In this document: positions 1-9,780 of the stretch, piece after piece
Numbering within the stretch: the first letter of the stretch is position 1
Layout of the letters: each line of letters opens with the position of its first letter
DNA from: JALORV01 sp963702595
GTDB lineage: Bacteria > Pseudomonadota > Gammaproteobacteria > Burkholderiales > Burkholderiaceae_F
DNA: 64,000 bases
Assembly (NCBI GenBank): GCA_963702595.1
Contig: CAVPDC010000021.1
Coordinates: 1 to 64,000 of the forward strand
Reading direction: 5' to 3'
Position numbers and translations under genes: made by a program
The notes under the pieces: model-generated
Databases searched by the model: none
Seen by the model: only the letters and a program-made list of their open reading frames with translations
Told to the model about the DNA's origin: nothing

Positions 1-750
1 GCCTCCGAGATGCGGCCGGTGCGGCGCGAACTGCAGGCGGTGTTCCAGGACCCGTACTCGTCGCTCAATCCACGGATTCGCGCGGCCGACATCGTGGCCG
101 AGCCGCTGCGTAATTTCGGAGACATGTCGGCCGCCGTCGGACGCGAGCGTGTGGCGAAGCTGTTCGAGCGCGTCGGACTGCGGCCGGACCAGATGGTCAA
201 GTACCCGTTCGAGTTCTCGGGCGGCCAGCGGCAGCGGCTCGGCATCGCGCGCGCGCTGTCGGTGCAACCGAAACTGATCGTCTGCGACGAGCCGGTTTCC
301 GCGCTCGACGTGTCGGTGCAGGCGCAGGTGATCAACTTGCTGATGGACCTGCAGCACGAGTTCCACCTCTCGTACCTCTTCGTCGCGCACGATCTCGCGG
401 TGGTCGAGCACATCAGCCATCGCGTCGCGGTGATGTACCTCGGCAAGATTGTGGAAATCGCGCCGAAGAAGGCGATCTTCACGCGCCCGCAGCACCCCTA
501 CACCGAGGCGCTGCTCGAGGCGGTGCCGGTGCCCGATCCGACGCGCCGCAAGCAGCGGCGCGTTCTGACCGGCGACGTGCCGAGCCCGATCAACCCGCCG
601 CCGGGTTGCCGCTTTCACACGCGCTGCCCGTACGTCGAGGCGCGCTGCAAGGTCGAGGAGCCGCCCTTGCAGGAGGTTGCGAGCGGCCAGTGGGTCGCCT
701 GTCACTTGCGCCAGCCCGCGACGATTTCGATCCAACAGGTGCCGGCGTGA
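1..750 (+). CDS. Peptide-type ABC transporter ATP-binding subunit (5' end outside window)
   Basis: Cytoplasmic ATPase of a dipeptide/oligopeptide (Dpp/Opp/Ddp-like) importer. The frame is open from base 1, so the N-terminus with Walker A lies upstream of the window. Visible in order: Q-loop VFQDPYSSLNPR, ABC signature FSGGQRQRLGIARAL, Walker B LIVCDEPVSALD, H-loop VAHDLAVV. The C-terminal extension typical of peptide importers (QHPYTEAL, then a CRFHTRCPY cysteine segment) follows. It overlaps the next gene by three bases, so it is co-transcribed with amino-acid-degrading enzymes; this suggests that the importer brings in their substrate. The true substrate cannot be read from the ATPase. Confidence 0.95.
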   Translation, partial: ASEMRPVRRELQAVFQDPYSSLNPRIRAADIVAEPLRNFGDMSAAVGRERVAKLFERVGLRPDQMVKYPFEFSGGQRQRLGIARALSVQPKLIVCDEPVSALDVSVQAQVINLLMDLQHEFHLSYLFVAHDLAVVEHISHRVAVMYLGKIVEIAPKKAIFTRPQHPYTEALLEAVPVPDPTRRKQRRVLTGDVPSPINPPPGCRFHTRCPYVEARCKVEEPPLQEVASGQWVACHLRQPATISIQQVPA

Positions 751-1958
751 CGGCGGAAGCACGCGCGATTCGTAATCCGGCTGCCGCCCCGGCTGCCGAG
801 CTGTATGGAGCCGAACGTTCCGCGGTACTGAACCAGGCGGGCTTCGACGCGGCTTTTGCGGAGATCTCGAGCTGGCCGGGCTACGCGCCGACGCCGCTGG
901 TGGCGCTGCCGGGGCTGGCGCGCGCGCTGGGCGTGGGCGCGATTCACTACAAGGACGAATGCGGGCGCTTTGGCCTGCGCAGCTTCAAGGCGCTGGGCGG
1001 CGCCTATGCGGTTGCGAACGTGCTGCGCAAGAAAGTGGCGGAGGCCACCGGCGGGCACTGCGTCGGCTCGCGCGACCTGCTGTCCGGTGCGTACGCGGAC
1101 ACCGTCGGCGGCGCCACGGTGACCTGCGCAACCGATGGTAACCACGGCCGCTCCGTCGCGTGGGGCGCGCAGCTCTTCGGCTGCAAATGCGTCATCTTCG
1201 TGCACGAGCACGTCAGCCAGGGTCGGCGCGACGCCATTGCGCGCTACGGCGCCGAGGTACGCGAGGTCAAGGGCAACTACGACGATGCGGTCCGGCACGC
1301 CGCGGCGACCGCAGCCGCGCAGGGCTGGACCGTCGTGTCGGACACGTCCTACCCTGGCTACCGCGACATACCGCTCGATGTGATGCATGGCTACGGAGTG
1401 ATGGCCGTCGAGATCGCGCAGCAGTTCGGCGACGCGCCACCGACGCACGTGTTCGCGCAAGCGGGCGTGGGCGCACTCGCGGCGGCGATCTGCGCGAGCT
1501 TCTGGCTGTGCTGGGGCGCATGGCGACCATCGTTCATCGTGGTGGAGCCGACGCGCGCCGACTGCGTCTACCAGAGCCTCGCCGCCGGCCATCCGGTCGT
1601 GGTGGGCGGGTCGCTCGACACGGTGATGGCGGGGCTTGCCTGCGGCGAGGTCTCCGAACTCGCGTGGGAGATCCTGCGCCACGGGGCCAATGCGGCGGTC
1701 GCCATCGACGACGCCTACGCGCTCGATGCGATGCGCACGTTCGCGCGGCCCGTGGCCGGCGACCCGGCGATCGTCGCGGGCGAGACTGGCGGAACCGGAC
1801 TTGCTGCACTGTGGGCCGCGCGTGACTATGCTGGGATCCGGTCGACGCTGGGACTCGAGGCCGGCTCCAGGGTGCTGCTGCTGGGCAGTGAGGGAGATAC
1901 CGATGCGCAGATCTACCGCGAGGTGGTCGGGCGCACCGCAGAGGAGGTGCTCGCATGA
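747..1958 (+). CDS. dpaL: Diaminopropionate ammonia-lyase
   Basis: PLP-dependent fold-type II enzyme expected to convert 2,3-diaminopropionate to pyruvate and ammonia. I chose the GTG at 747, which overlaps the TGA of the ABC ATPase gene and gives 403 aa, the usual family size (about 400). A longer in-frame ORF begins at 606 but lies inside the ABC gene. The PLP lysine is in the motif RSFKALGGAYA, followed by the TDGNHGRSVAWGA loop and the glycine-rich phosphate-binding GSEGDTD near the C-terminus. E. coli has the analogous ygeX-ygeY neighbourhood. Family assignment is strong; substrate assignment follows from the family. Confidence 0.9.
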   Translation: MTAEARAIRNPAAAPAAELYGAERSAVLNQAGFDAAFAEISSWPGYAPTPLVALPGLARALGVGAIHYKDECGRFGLRSFKALGGAYAVANVLRKKVAEATGGHCVGSRDLLSGAYADTVGGATVTCATDGNHGRSVAWGAQLFGCKCVIFVHEHVSQGRRDAIARYGAEVREVKGNYDDAVRHAAATAAAQGWTVVSDTSYPGYRDIPLDVMHGYGVMAVEIAQQFGDAPPTHVFAQAGVGALAAAICASFWLCWGAWRPSFIVVEPTRADCVYQSLAAGHPVVVGGSLDTVMAGLACGEVSELAWEILRHGANAAVAIDDAYALDAMRTFARPVAGDPAIVAGETGGTGLAALWAARDYAGIRSTLGLEAGSRVLLLGSEGDTDAQIYREVVGRTAEEVLA

Positions 1959-3196
1959 AGGCTGAACAACTGCGAATCAACCCGACGCGCCTGATGGACC
2001 GGCTTAACCAGCTAGCGCAAATCGGCGCGACACCGGACGGCAGCTGCTGCCGGCTTGCGCTGACCGACGAGGACAAGGCCGGGCGCGACCTGGTCGTCGG
2101 CTGGATGCGCGAACTTGGGCTCGAGGTGCACATCGATCCGATCGGCAACATCTTCGGGCTGCGCCGTGGCACGGAGAGCGTCGAGACCTGCGCCCCGGTG
2201 ATGACCGGCTCGCACATCGACACCGTGCGCACGGGCGGGCGCTACGACGGCAACCTCGGTGTGCTCGGCGGGCTCGAGGTCGTGCAGACGCTGAACGATG
2301 CCGGGATCACCACGCGACGGCCGCTCGTTGTTGGCGCGTTCACCGATGAGGAAGGCGCGCGCTTCCATCCGGACATGGCGGGGTCGCTCGCCTACGTCGG
2401 CGGGATGCCGCTGGAGGAGCTGTACGCGACCAAGGGCATCGACGGCAAGCTGTTCAAGGACGAGCTGATGCGCATTGGGTATCTGGGCGATGCCCCGGTG
2501 CCGCTTTACCGGCCGCACGCGTATGTCGAACTGCATATCGAACAGGGTCCGGTGCTCGATCTCGAGGGCATCACGATCGGCGCCGTCGAGGACCTGCAGG
2601 GCATCTCGTGGACGGAGGTTCTTGTCATGGGGCAGTCCAACCACGCAGGCACGACGCCGATGCGGATGCGGCACGACGCCGGCTACTGCGCCTCGGCGAT
2701 CGGCGTGTTCGTGCGCGAGCTGGTCAAGGAAATCGGGGGCAGCCAGGTTGGCACCGTCGGCTCGATCACGCTGCATCCGAACCTGACCAACGTCGTCGCG
2801 GCACGGGCGCGCGTGACGGTCGACCTGCGTAATACCGACGACGCCGTACTTTCTCGGGCCGAGCAGCGCCTGGCGGCGTTCCTGGAGGAGCTCGCGCGGG
2901 ACGAGGGCGTCAAGATCGAGACGCATTCGCTGGCGCGCTTCACGCCGGTGGTTTTCGACAAGGACATCGCGGCGCTCGTCGCGCGCACGGCGCAGCGCCT
3001 CGGGCACTCGTGCCGGCCGATGACTTCGGGCGCGGGTCACGATGCGCAGATGCTCGCGCGCATCTGCCCCACCGCGATGATCTTCGTGCCCTCCGTCAAG
3101 GGCATCAGCCACAACCCGGCCGAACACACCGAGCCCGCGCACCTGGCCGCGGGCGCCGACGTGCTCCTGCATACCTTGCTCGAGCTGACGGCCTGA
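1955..3196 (+). CDS. M20-family Zn-dependent amidohydrolase (N-carbamoyl-L-amino acid hydrolase / allantoate amidohydrolase type)
   Basis: Binuclear zinc hydrolase of the Hyu/allantoate amidohydrolase branch of M20 (413 aa, normal length). Metal and catalytic motifs are visible: TGSHIDTVRTGGRYDG (His/Asp ligands), AFTDEEGARF (catalytic Glu pair), ELHIEQGPVLD (His ligand) and SGAGHDAQ with a C-terminal SHNPAEHT. The start codon overlaps the preceding stop as ATGA, indicating translational coupling. Probably cleaves an N-carbamoyl or ureido group; the exact substrate (carbamoyl amino acid, allantoate, ureidopropionate) cannot be resolved. Confidence 0.88.
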   Translation: MKAEQLRINPTRLMDRLNQLAQIGATPDGSCCRLALTDEDKAGRDLVVGWMRELGLEVHIDPIGNIFGLRRGTESVETCAPVMTGSHIDTVRTGGRYDGNLGVLGGLEVVQTLNDAGITTRRPLVVGAFTDEEGARFHPDMAGSLAYVGGMPLEELYATKGIDGKLFKDELMRIGYLGDAPVPLYRPHAYVELHIEQGPVLDLEGITIGAVEDLQGISWTEVLVMGQSNHAGTTPMRMRHDAGYCASAIGVFVRELVKEIGGSQVGTVGSITLHPNLTNVVAARARVTVDLRNTDDAVLSRAEQRLAAFLEELARDEGVKIETHSLARFTPVVFDKDIAALVARTAQRLGHSCRPMTSGAGHDAQMLARICPTAMIFVPSVKGISHNPAEHTEPAHLAAGADVLLHTLLELTA

Positions 3197-3211
3197 GCCC
3201 GCGCATCTGAC

Positions 3212-4162
3212 ATGACCCGGATTGTCACCGTCGGTGCCGCGCAGCTCGGGCCGATCGCGCGCGGCGACTCGCGCGGCCAGGTCGTCGAGCGCATGCTCGT
3301 GTTGATGCTCGCGGCGAAGGGTCACGGCTGCGATCTCGTCGTCTTCCCGGAATTGGCGCTGACGACGTTCTTTCCGCGCTGGTACTTCGAACATCAGGCG
3401 GACGTTGACGCGTTCTTCGAGCGCTCGATGCCCGGACCCGAGACACAGCCGCTGTTTGACGCCGCGCGCGAGCTGCGCGTCGGGTTCTACCTCGGCTACG
3501 CGGAACTGGCCGAGGAGGGCGGCCGCACGCACCGCTTCAACACCTCGATCCTGGTCGACAAAGGGGGCCGCATCATCTCGAAGTACCGCAAGATCCACCT
3601 GCCGGGGCACGCCGAGCATGAGCCCTGGCGACGCTTCCAGCATCTGGAGAAGCGCTACTTCGAAGTCGGCGATTTGAGCTGGCCGGTGGTGCGATGGGCG
3701 TTCGGCGAGAAGGCCAATGGACTGTTCGGCATGGCGATCTGCAACGACCGCCGCTGGCCGGAAACCTACCGCGTGATGGGTCTGCAGGGTGTCGAGATGG
3801 TGCTGCTCGGCTACAACACGCCAGTGCACAACCCGCCCGCGCCTGAGCACGATGCGCTGTCGCACTTCCACAATGAACTCGTCATGCAGTCGGGTGCCTA
3901 CCAGAACGGCACGTGGGTGGTGGGCGTGGCCAAGGCGGGCGATGAGGAAGGTGTCGCACAGATCGGCAACTCGATCATCGTCGCGCCGAGCGGCGAGATC
4001 GTCGCTGCCTGCACGACGACGGGCGACGAACTGGCAATCGCGCGGTGCGATCTCGACCTCTGCAATTCCTACAAGTCGACGACGTTCAACTTTGCGCGAC
4101 ACCGTGAACCCGAGCAGTACCGCCTGATCGTCGAGCGCAAGGGCGCCATCGCTCCGGACTGA
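3212..4162 (+). CDS. Carbon-nitrogen hydrolase, N-carbamoyl-D-amino acid hydrolase type
   Basis: Nitrilase-superfamily enzyme (316 aa) expected to hydrolyse N-carbamoyl amino acids to the amino acid, CO2 and ammonia. The Glu-Lys-Cys triad is recognisable: Glu in VVFPELALTTFF, Lys in KYRKIHLPGHAE, Cys in GMAICNDRRWPE. FFPRWYF and the GYNTP segment are also typical of D-carbamoylases. It starts 15 bases after the M20 gene and is last in the operon. Having both an M20 carbamoylase and a nitrilase-type carbamoylase suggests a route handling hydantoin or pyrimidine-derived ureido compounds; no hydantoinase is in the window. Confidence 0.88.
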   Translation: MTRIVTVGAAQLGPIARGDSRGQVVERMLVLMLAAKGHGCDLVVFPELALTTFFPRWYFEHQADVDAFFERSMPGPETQPLFDAARELRVGFYLGYAELAEEGGRTHRFNTSILVDKGGRIISKYRKIHLPGHAEHEPWRRFQHLEKRYFEVGDLSWPVVRWAFGEKANGLFGMAICNDRRWPETYRVMGLQGVEMVLLGYNTPVHNPPAPEHDALSHFHNELVMQSGAYQNGTWVVGVAKAGDEEGVAQIGNSIIVAPSGEIVAACTTTGDELAIARCDLDLCNSYKSTTFNFARHREPEQYRLIVERKGAIAPD

Positions 4163-4471
4163 GCGGCGCGTGACCGAAAGTGAAGATCGATTGCCCGCCC
4201 GAGCGCGTTTCGGATGGCGGGGCGCGAGAATAGTCGGGAGCGCTGTGGCGTCCGGACCCAACCCGGTGGAGAGGGGTGCGGAAAAGTCGGGACCCGAGCA
4301 TCACTCCATCCTTCGTGGTCGCGCAGACGCGACCCAAAGTTCGCACGCGAATGGCAGCGATCACGCGCGTTGCTGCGGGTTTGACGTGCGACCGAATGTC
4401 GGTGGCCAGTGGCAGGACTTCCCGGCGGCACGAACATTGAACGCCGGCGCCTGTTAGGTCGAAGTTCGCGC
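4163..4471. other. Convergent intergenic region, no gene seen
   Basis: About 309 bases between the end of the carbamoylase operon (+) and the end of the tail-tube operon (-). I see no convincing ORF with a ribosome-binding site, no tRNA and no clear hairpin followed by a T-run on either strand. Confidence 0.5.
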
Positions 4472-4936
4472 CTACTGGCGCCGATAGAGCTCAAAGCCGC
4501 CGACTTGAAGTTCCAGAGACTCGATGACTGCCGCACCGACGAGCGCGCTCAGCGGCGACAGCGAGTAGTTCAAGGGGACGGAGTCCGGAAAGAGCCAGCG
4601 CATTCCTTCGGCTCCGCTGGCGTCCTGGAGGACTACTGTCACCAGGCGCCGAGGAATGACACGCGTGGACCGCCGCGCCTGATTCCACCAGTCGTACCAC
4701 TCGGTCGACCGGGTCAGGCCGCGCCGGATGACGAGGGAGTCAAATTGCACCTCGCGACGCTTGCGCGGCGAGCTGACGATCCGGGCCGTGGGGAAGACCA
4801 CTTCCACGGCCCGAGCGCTCTGGATGCCCTCGATCCCGACCGCAAACCGCACGCTCGTGAATGGTTGCGCCGCTTGCGCAAGGGTCGCGCGAGGTGTCGG
4901 TCGAGGCCGCTTACTGGACGCGCTCGATGCCTTCAT
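4472..4936 (-). CDS. gp19-type phage tail-tube-like protein, copy 2
   Basis: 154-aa protein resembling the conserved phage tail region / T4 gp19-like family (inner tube of contractile injection systems). Family-like features are the early FTSVRFAVGIEGI strand, ARAVEVVFPT, a STEWYDWWNQAR segment matching the usual W/Y-rich middle helix, VTVVLQDASG, and the closing VIESLELQVGGFE. It is more divergent than the neighbouring copy and has an N-terminal extension rich in Ser, Lys and Arg. The first 26 bases overlap the end of the upstream tail-tube gene, so the two are one transcript. No sheath, baseplate, spike or AAA gene lies in the flanks. Confidence 0.7.
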   Translation of the reverse strand: MKASSASSKRPRPTPRATLAQAAQPFTSVRFAVGIEGIQSARAVEVVFPTARIVSSPRKRREVQFDSLVIRRGLTRSTEWYDWWNQARRSTRVIPRRLVTVVLQDASGAEGMRWLFPDSVPLNYSLSPLSALVGAAVIESLELQVGGFELYRRQ

Positions 4937-5354
4937 TGGCGAGCTCCAGTATCTCGATGATGACTTCGTTCGCGCGCGCGTTCAGGGGGCTTGTTTCGTA
5001 CTTGACTGGCCATGCGTCCGACACGACGAAGCGGGTCTGGTCCTGTCCCGCTTCATCCTGCACGACGATGACGACACGCCGGCGGCTCTGGATGAGTTGA
5101 CCTGCTGCGACGGCGCGATGCCATTGGAAAAGCTCCAACGCGTTGGCTCCCACCACCAGGCCGTGCTTCAAGGTGACGTTGCCGTACTTCGTGAGGCCCG
5201 AGAGCTTGCGCACGTGCGGAGGGTCCGTACCTTCACGGTAATCGATGGCCTGCGTGGAGATCTCCAGGCCGGTGACCTCGGCGAATCCGGCCCGGGTGAC
5301 GTTGTCGATCTCGACGCGAAAGCGAAAGTTGCGCAGCGGGTCGTTGCGAGCCAT
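4911..5354 (-). CDS. gp19-type phage tail-tube protein, copy 1
   Basis: 147 aa, very close to the standard family pattern: MARNDPLRNFRFRVEID at the N-terminus, GFAEVTGLE, YREGTDPPHVRKLSGLTKYG, then LFQWHRA, VSDAWPVKYE and an ending IIEILELANEGIERV. This is the classical signature of the 'conserved phage tail region' family used as inner-tube or tube-initiator subunits. An AAGGA ribosome-binding site sits eight bases before the ATG. It is the first of two overlapping tail-tube genes and lies downstream of a radical SAM gene on the same strand. Whether it forms a tube without a sheath protein is unknown. Confidence 0.85.
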   Translation of the reverse strand: MARNDPLRNFRFRVEIDNVTRAGFAEVTGLEISTQAIDYREGTDPPHVRKLSGLTKYGNVTLKHGLVVGANALELFQWHRAVAAGQLIQSRRRVVIVVQDEAGQDQTRFVVSDAWPVKYETSPLNARANEVIIEILELANEGIERVQ

Positions 5355-5369
5355 GGGGCGATCCTTCAG

Positions 5370-5549
5370 TCACGCGGTGAAGTGTTGATGCTGCAGCATA
5401 TTGCTGTTGGCTGCCAGGTTCAGCGACAGCGGTTCGATCCGCATCCCGATCACAGTCACAAGTGGAAGCAGGGCAGCGCTGCGCGATCGGCCGCGTAAAC
5501 GGCCGGGCCGTTGCGCGTTCGACGTTGAGCGCTGTGGCCGAAGTTTCAT
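5370..5549 (-). CDS. Possible small ORF between radical SAM and tail-tube genes
   Basis: 59-residue frame whose TGA lies 15 bases before the first tail-tube start, filling the gap after the radical SAM gene. The N-terminal half is basic and low in information; the C-terminal part reads MRIEPLSLNLAANSN then MLQHQHFTA. Injection-system loci often carry tiny genes beginning with a similar M-x-I-E-x-x-x-L pattern, but the resemblance is too short to name it. The ribosome-binding site is weak, and a shorter start at the internal Met is possible. It may be a gene or merely leader DNA. Confidence 0.3.
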   Translation of the reverse strand: MKLRPQRSTSNAQRPGRLRGRSRSAALLPLVTVIGMRIEPLSLNLAANSNMLQHQHFTA

Positions 5550-5590
5550 GTCGCTGGCTCGCGCGCTAGCCGCCTGGCGCGGTAGACGCG

Positions 5591-6622
5591 TCAGGCCGCC
5601 GCCCGGGTCAGGTAGACCGGTTCCGCGTTCTGCGCGCATTCGGCGTACTGACGCACTGTGCCGTGCCACGCGACGACCTCGCCGTGCCGGCCGCGCGCCA
5701 CCGCGATGCACGCCGCGCGCAGCCTGCGGCGCAAGTCAGTCCACGTTGCTTCCAGGTACCCGGGCCACGCCGCCGCGAGCGAGCGGCGCCGGATGTCAGT
5801 CACGGTCCACGCGCGATCGAGACCGTAGGTGAGCGGAACGAGCCGGCCGGTTTCCTCGAGCACCAGTTCGCGCGGAGCCATGGGCTCTCGGAGCGGCGCG
5901 CCGTGAATCGCCTGTGGCAGGCGGTGCGCGATCTCGCGGTGGACCAGGTCGAGCTGCAGGCGCATCTGCGGGAAGCGCTCTGACAGTATCTCCGTCAGCA
6001 GGAACGCATCGAGGCGCTCATCCACCGACAGCGGCGTCATGTGCGGCGGATTCGGCCTTCCCGGAGCGACTTCGAGTGGATGCAGTTGCAGCAGCGACGC
6101 GTCCCAGTCGGACGCCAGCGCCGCGATCTCCTCGACTTCGTCCATCGACTCCGAGCACAGCGTATGGATGATGCCGAATGGCTGGCGCTGCTCGCGCAAC
6201 ACGGCGGCGGCGGCCTTCACCTGTTCGAAAGACTTTGCCGAGCCGCGGATCGCGTTGTGCCGTTGCGGAAGCCCGTCGAGGCTGAGCGCCACGACCGAGA
6301 AGCGGCCGGCGTGGCGCTCATAGCGCGGCGAGCAGATCAGGATGCCGTTGCTGACCAGATTCACTCGAGCGTTGCACGCCGCCGCTGTGGCGATGACCTC
6401 GTCGAGGCCTGCGTACACAAGTGGCTCCCCGCCCGACAGCGAGACGACGTTGAACCCGAGGTGCACCGCGTCTTCAATCAGTCGACAGACGAGTTCCGGG
6501 GACAGAGCGTCGCGCTCGCTGGGCGAAGAAAGGGAATAGCAGTGCGCGCAGCTGAGGTTGCATTGGCGAGTTGCGTGGACCTGCAGGATCCCGACACCCT
6601 CGCACTGCGCGCGCTGACTCAC
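5591..6622 (-). CDS. Radical SAM protein, putative peptide-modifying enzyme
   Basis: 343 aa from the GTG at 6622, whose GTGA overlaps the stop of the 101-aa peptide gene; a purine-rich GGCGAGGGG precedes it. The [4Fe-4S]-SAM motif CNLSCAHC is at about residues 20-27, followed by the GGEP motif (SLSGGEPLVY) and VALSLDGLPQRHNAI, typical of the SPASM/PqqE-like branch. The C-terminal region has only two cysteines (AACIAVARG and YAECA), so a full auxiliary-cluster SPASM domain is not evident; the tail may be degenerate or diverged. Coupling to a small upstream peptide gene fits a peptide maturase, which is inference. Confidence 0.85.
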   Translation of the reverse strand: MSQRAQCEGVGILQVHATRQCNLSCAHCYSLSSPSERDALSPELVCRLIEDAVHLGFNVVSLSGGEPLVYAGLDEVIATAAACNARVNLVSNGILICSPRYERHAGRFSVVALSLDGLPQRHNAIRGSAKSFEQVKAAAAVLREQRQPFGIIHTLCSESMDEVEEIAALASDWDASLLQLHPLEVAPGRPNPPHMTPLSVDERLDAFLLTEILSERFPQMRLQLDLVHREIAHRLPQAIHGAPLREPMAPRELVLEETGRLVPLTYGLDRAWTVTDIRRRSLAAAWPGYLEATWTDLRRRLRAACIAVARGRHGEVVAWHGTVRQYAECAQNAEPVYLTRAAA

Positions 6623-6924
6623 CGGCCCCTCGCCGGCACTCCGATGTCGATGCGGCCGATCTCGGGATTGATGATGCCGTAGGGGAACACTTCGAAGCGG
6701 GCCAGCCCCGGGCGGTTTGTCAGCGCCTCGATGATGCGCTTGCTGGCCGCCGGAGAGCTGGGCAGCACGCTGATGACCCACTCTTCAGGATACGGAATGC
6801 CCTTCGGAAACACCCGGACTTTCCCTAATTTTTCCAGGCTGCTTCCAACGAGCCCCTTCGCGAGCAAGGCCTTCGCTTCCGGTGACAGCGCCCTGAGTGC
6901 GGCTGAAGCTTTTGAAGATGCCAT
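6619..6924 (-). CDS. 101-aa peptide with repeated VFPxGIxxPE motif, putative radical SAM substrate
   Basis: Start chosen at the ATG at 6924 because GGAGG lies five bases upstream; an in-frame start at 6990 adds a basic stretch with no ribosome-binding site. The protein is 101 aa: an Ala/Leu/Lys-rich helical N-terminus, then RVFPKGIPYPEEW and, about 35 residues later, EVFPYGIINPEIG, an internal repeat of VFPxGIxxPE. No Cys is present. The stop overlaps the radical SAM start, a usual arrangement for precursor-maturase pairs. I do not recognise the family; substrate status is inferred from context and the repeat. Confidence 0.6.
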   Translation of the reverse strand: MASSKASAALRALSPEAKALLAKGLVGSSLEKLGKVRVFPKGIPYPEEWVISVLPSSPAASKRIIEALTNRPGLARFEVFPYGIINPEIGRIDIGVPARGR

Positions 6925-6941
6925 CGATCCTCCAGTTGGTA

Positions 6942-6956
6942 GTGCCGCAGCGGCAC
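6942..6956. promoter_or_regulatory. 15-base perfect palindrome upstream of the peptide gene
   Basis: GTGCCGC-A-GCGGCAC, seven-base arms around one base, 18 bases upstream of the chosen ATG at 6924. It could be an operator or an RNA hairpin in the 5' leader of the peptide-radical SAM-tail operon. No T-run follows, so it is not a standard terminator. Confidence 0.35.
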
Positions 6957-6957
6957 G

Positions 6958-7000
6958 GCGCAAAGCGCGCAGAACCTGGCGGCGCCGCAATTCTTTGCGC
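6958..7000. repeat. Inverted repeat in the leader of the peptide gene
   Basis: GCGCAAAG at 6958-6965 is repeated inverted as CTTTGCGC at 6993-7000 with a 27-base spacer. It adjoins the shorter palindrome at 6942-6956, so the leader of this operon could fold into two adjacent hairpins. Function unknown. Confidence 0.3.
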
Positions 7001-7173
7001 AGGCGCCGAACAACGCAAGCGCTTATTCACGTAGACAGGCCGGTGGGACCGCGTTACGCCTCAGCATTGAGCGCAGCGACGAGCCCCGGCGCGAGCGTTC
7101 GAAGCGCATGCGCGCCGCCGTTCCCGCGCGCCAGTCGTGGGAGCGGCGTTCCGCATGCGGCGCTACGTCGCCT

Positions 7174-9444
<2,271 letters not shown>

Positions 9445-9780
9445 GGCGGTCTCCTCTGGGTGCGTACGATTCTCGCGTTTACCACGGGCGCACGCTGTTC
9501 TGTTATCTGTCGTTCGGCCAAGGTTACGGCGTTGCGGGCCGCACGCCAATCGCGGCGAACCTCCAACGTGCAGCAACCCGTGGCCGGTCGCCGGTTCCTT
9601 GGTGGCGGCTCAACCCACGAGTGCGGCGTTGCCGCTTGACATGAACGGCCTGCGCGACCAGATTGACGTCCCTCATCCCGGACGGACCGCAGTGCGCCGC
9701 GGGCGCAATGCGGGGCCCTTTCCGGCGGCAGCTACATGCATGCGCCGCGCCGCAGGCGGGCGCGTCGCGAAGGAGCCGTC
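9445..9780. other. Divergent promoter region between maeB and a TPR gene
   Basis: 336 bases between oppositely directed genes, containing no supported ORF. Promoters for both flanks must lie here; one candidate for the rightward gene is listed separately. Confidence 0.5.
9636..9664 (+). promoter_or_regulatory. Candidate sigma-70 promoter for the TPR gene
   Basis: TTGACA at 9636-9641, then 17 bases and CAGATT at 9659-9664. The -35 is perfect but the -10 matches only three of six, about 115 bases before the ATG at 9781. Confidence 0.3.

Noticed and set aside
2012..4261. 749-codon minus-strand frame opposite the M20 and carbamoylase genes
   Set aside because: Covers two well-supported genes on the other strand and has no recognisable domain.
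6825..7013. Cys-rich start of a small minus-strand frame (FGACAKNCGAARFCALC) overlapping the peptide gene leader
   Set aside because: Begins at TTG without a ribosome-binding site and continues in the wrong phase through the peptide gene; probably coincidence.
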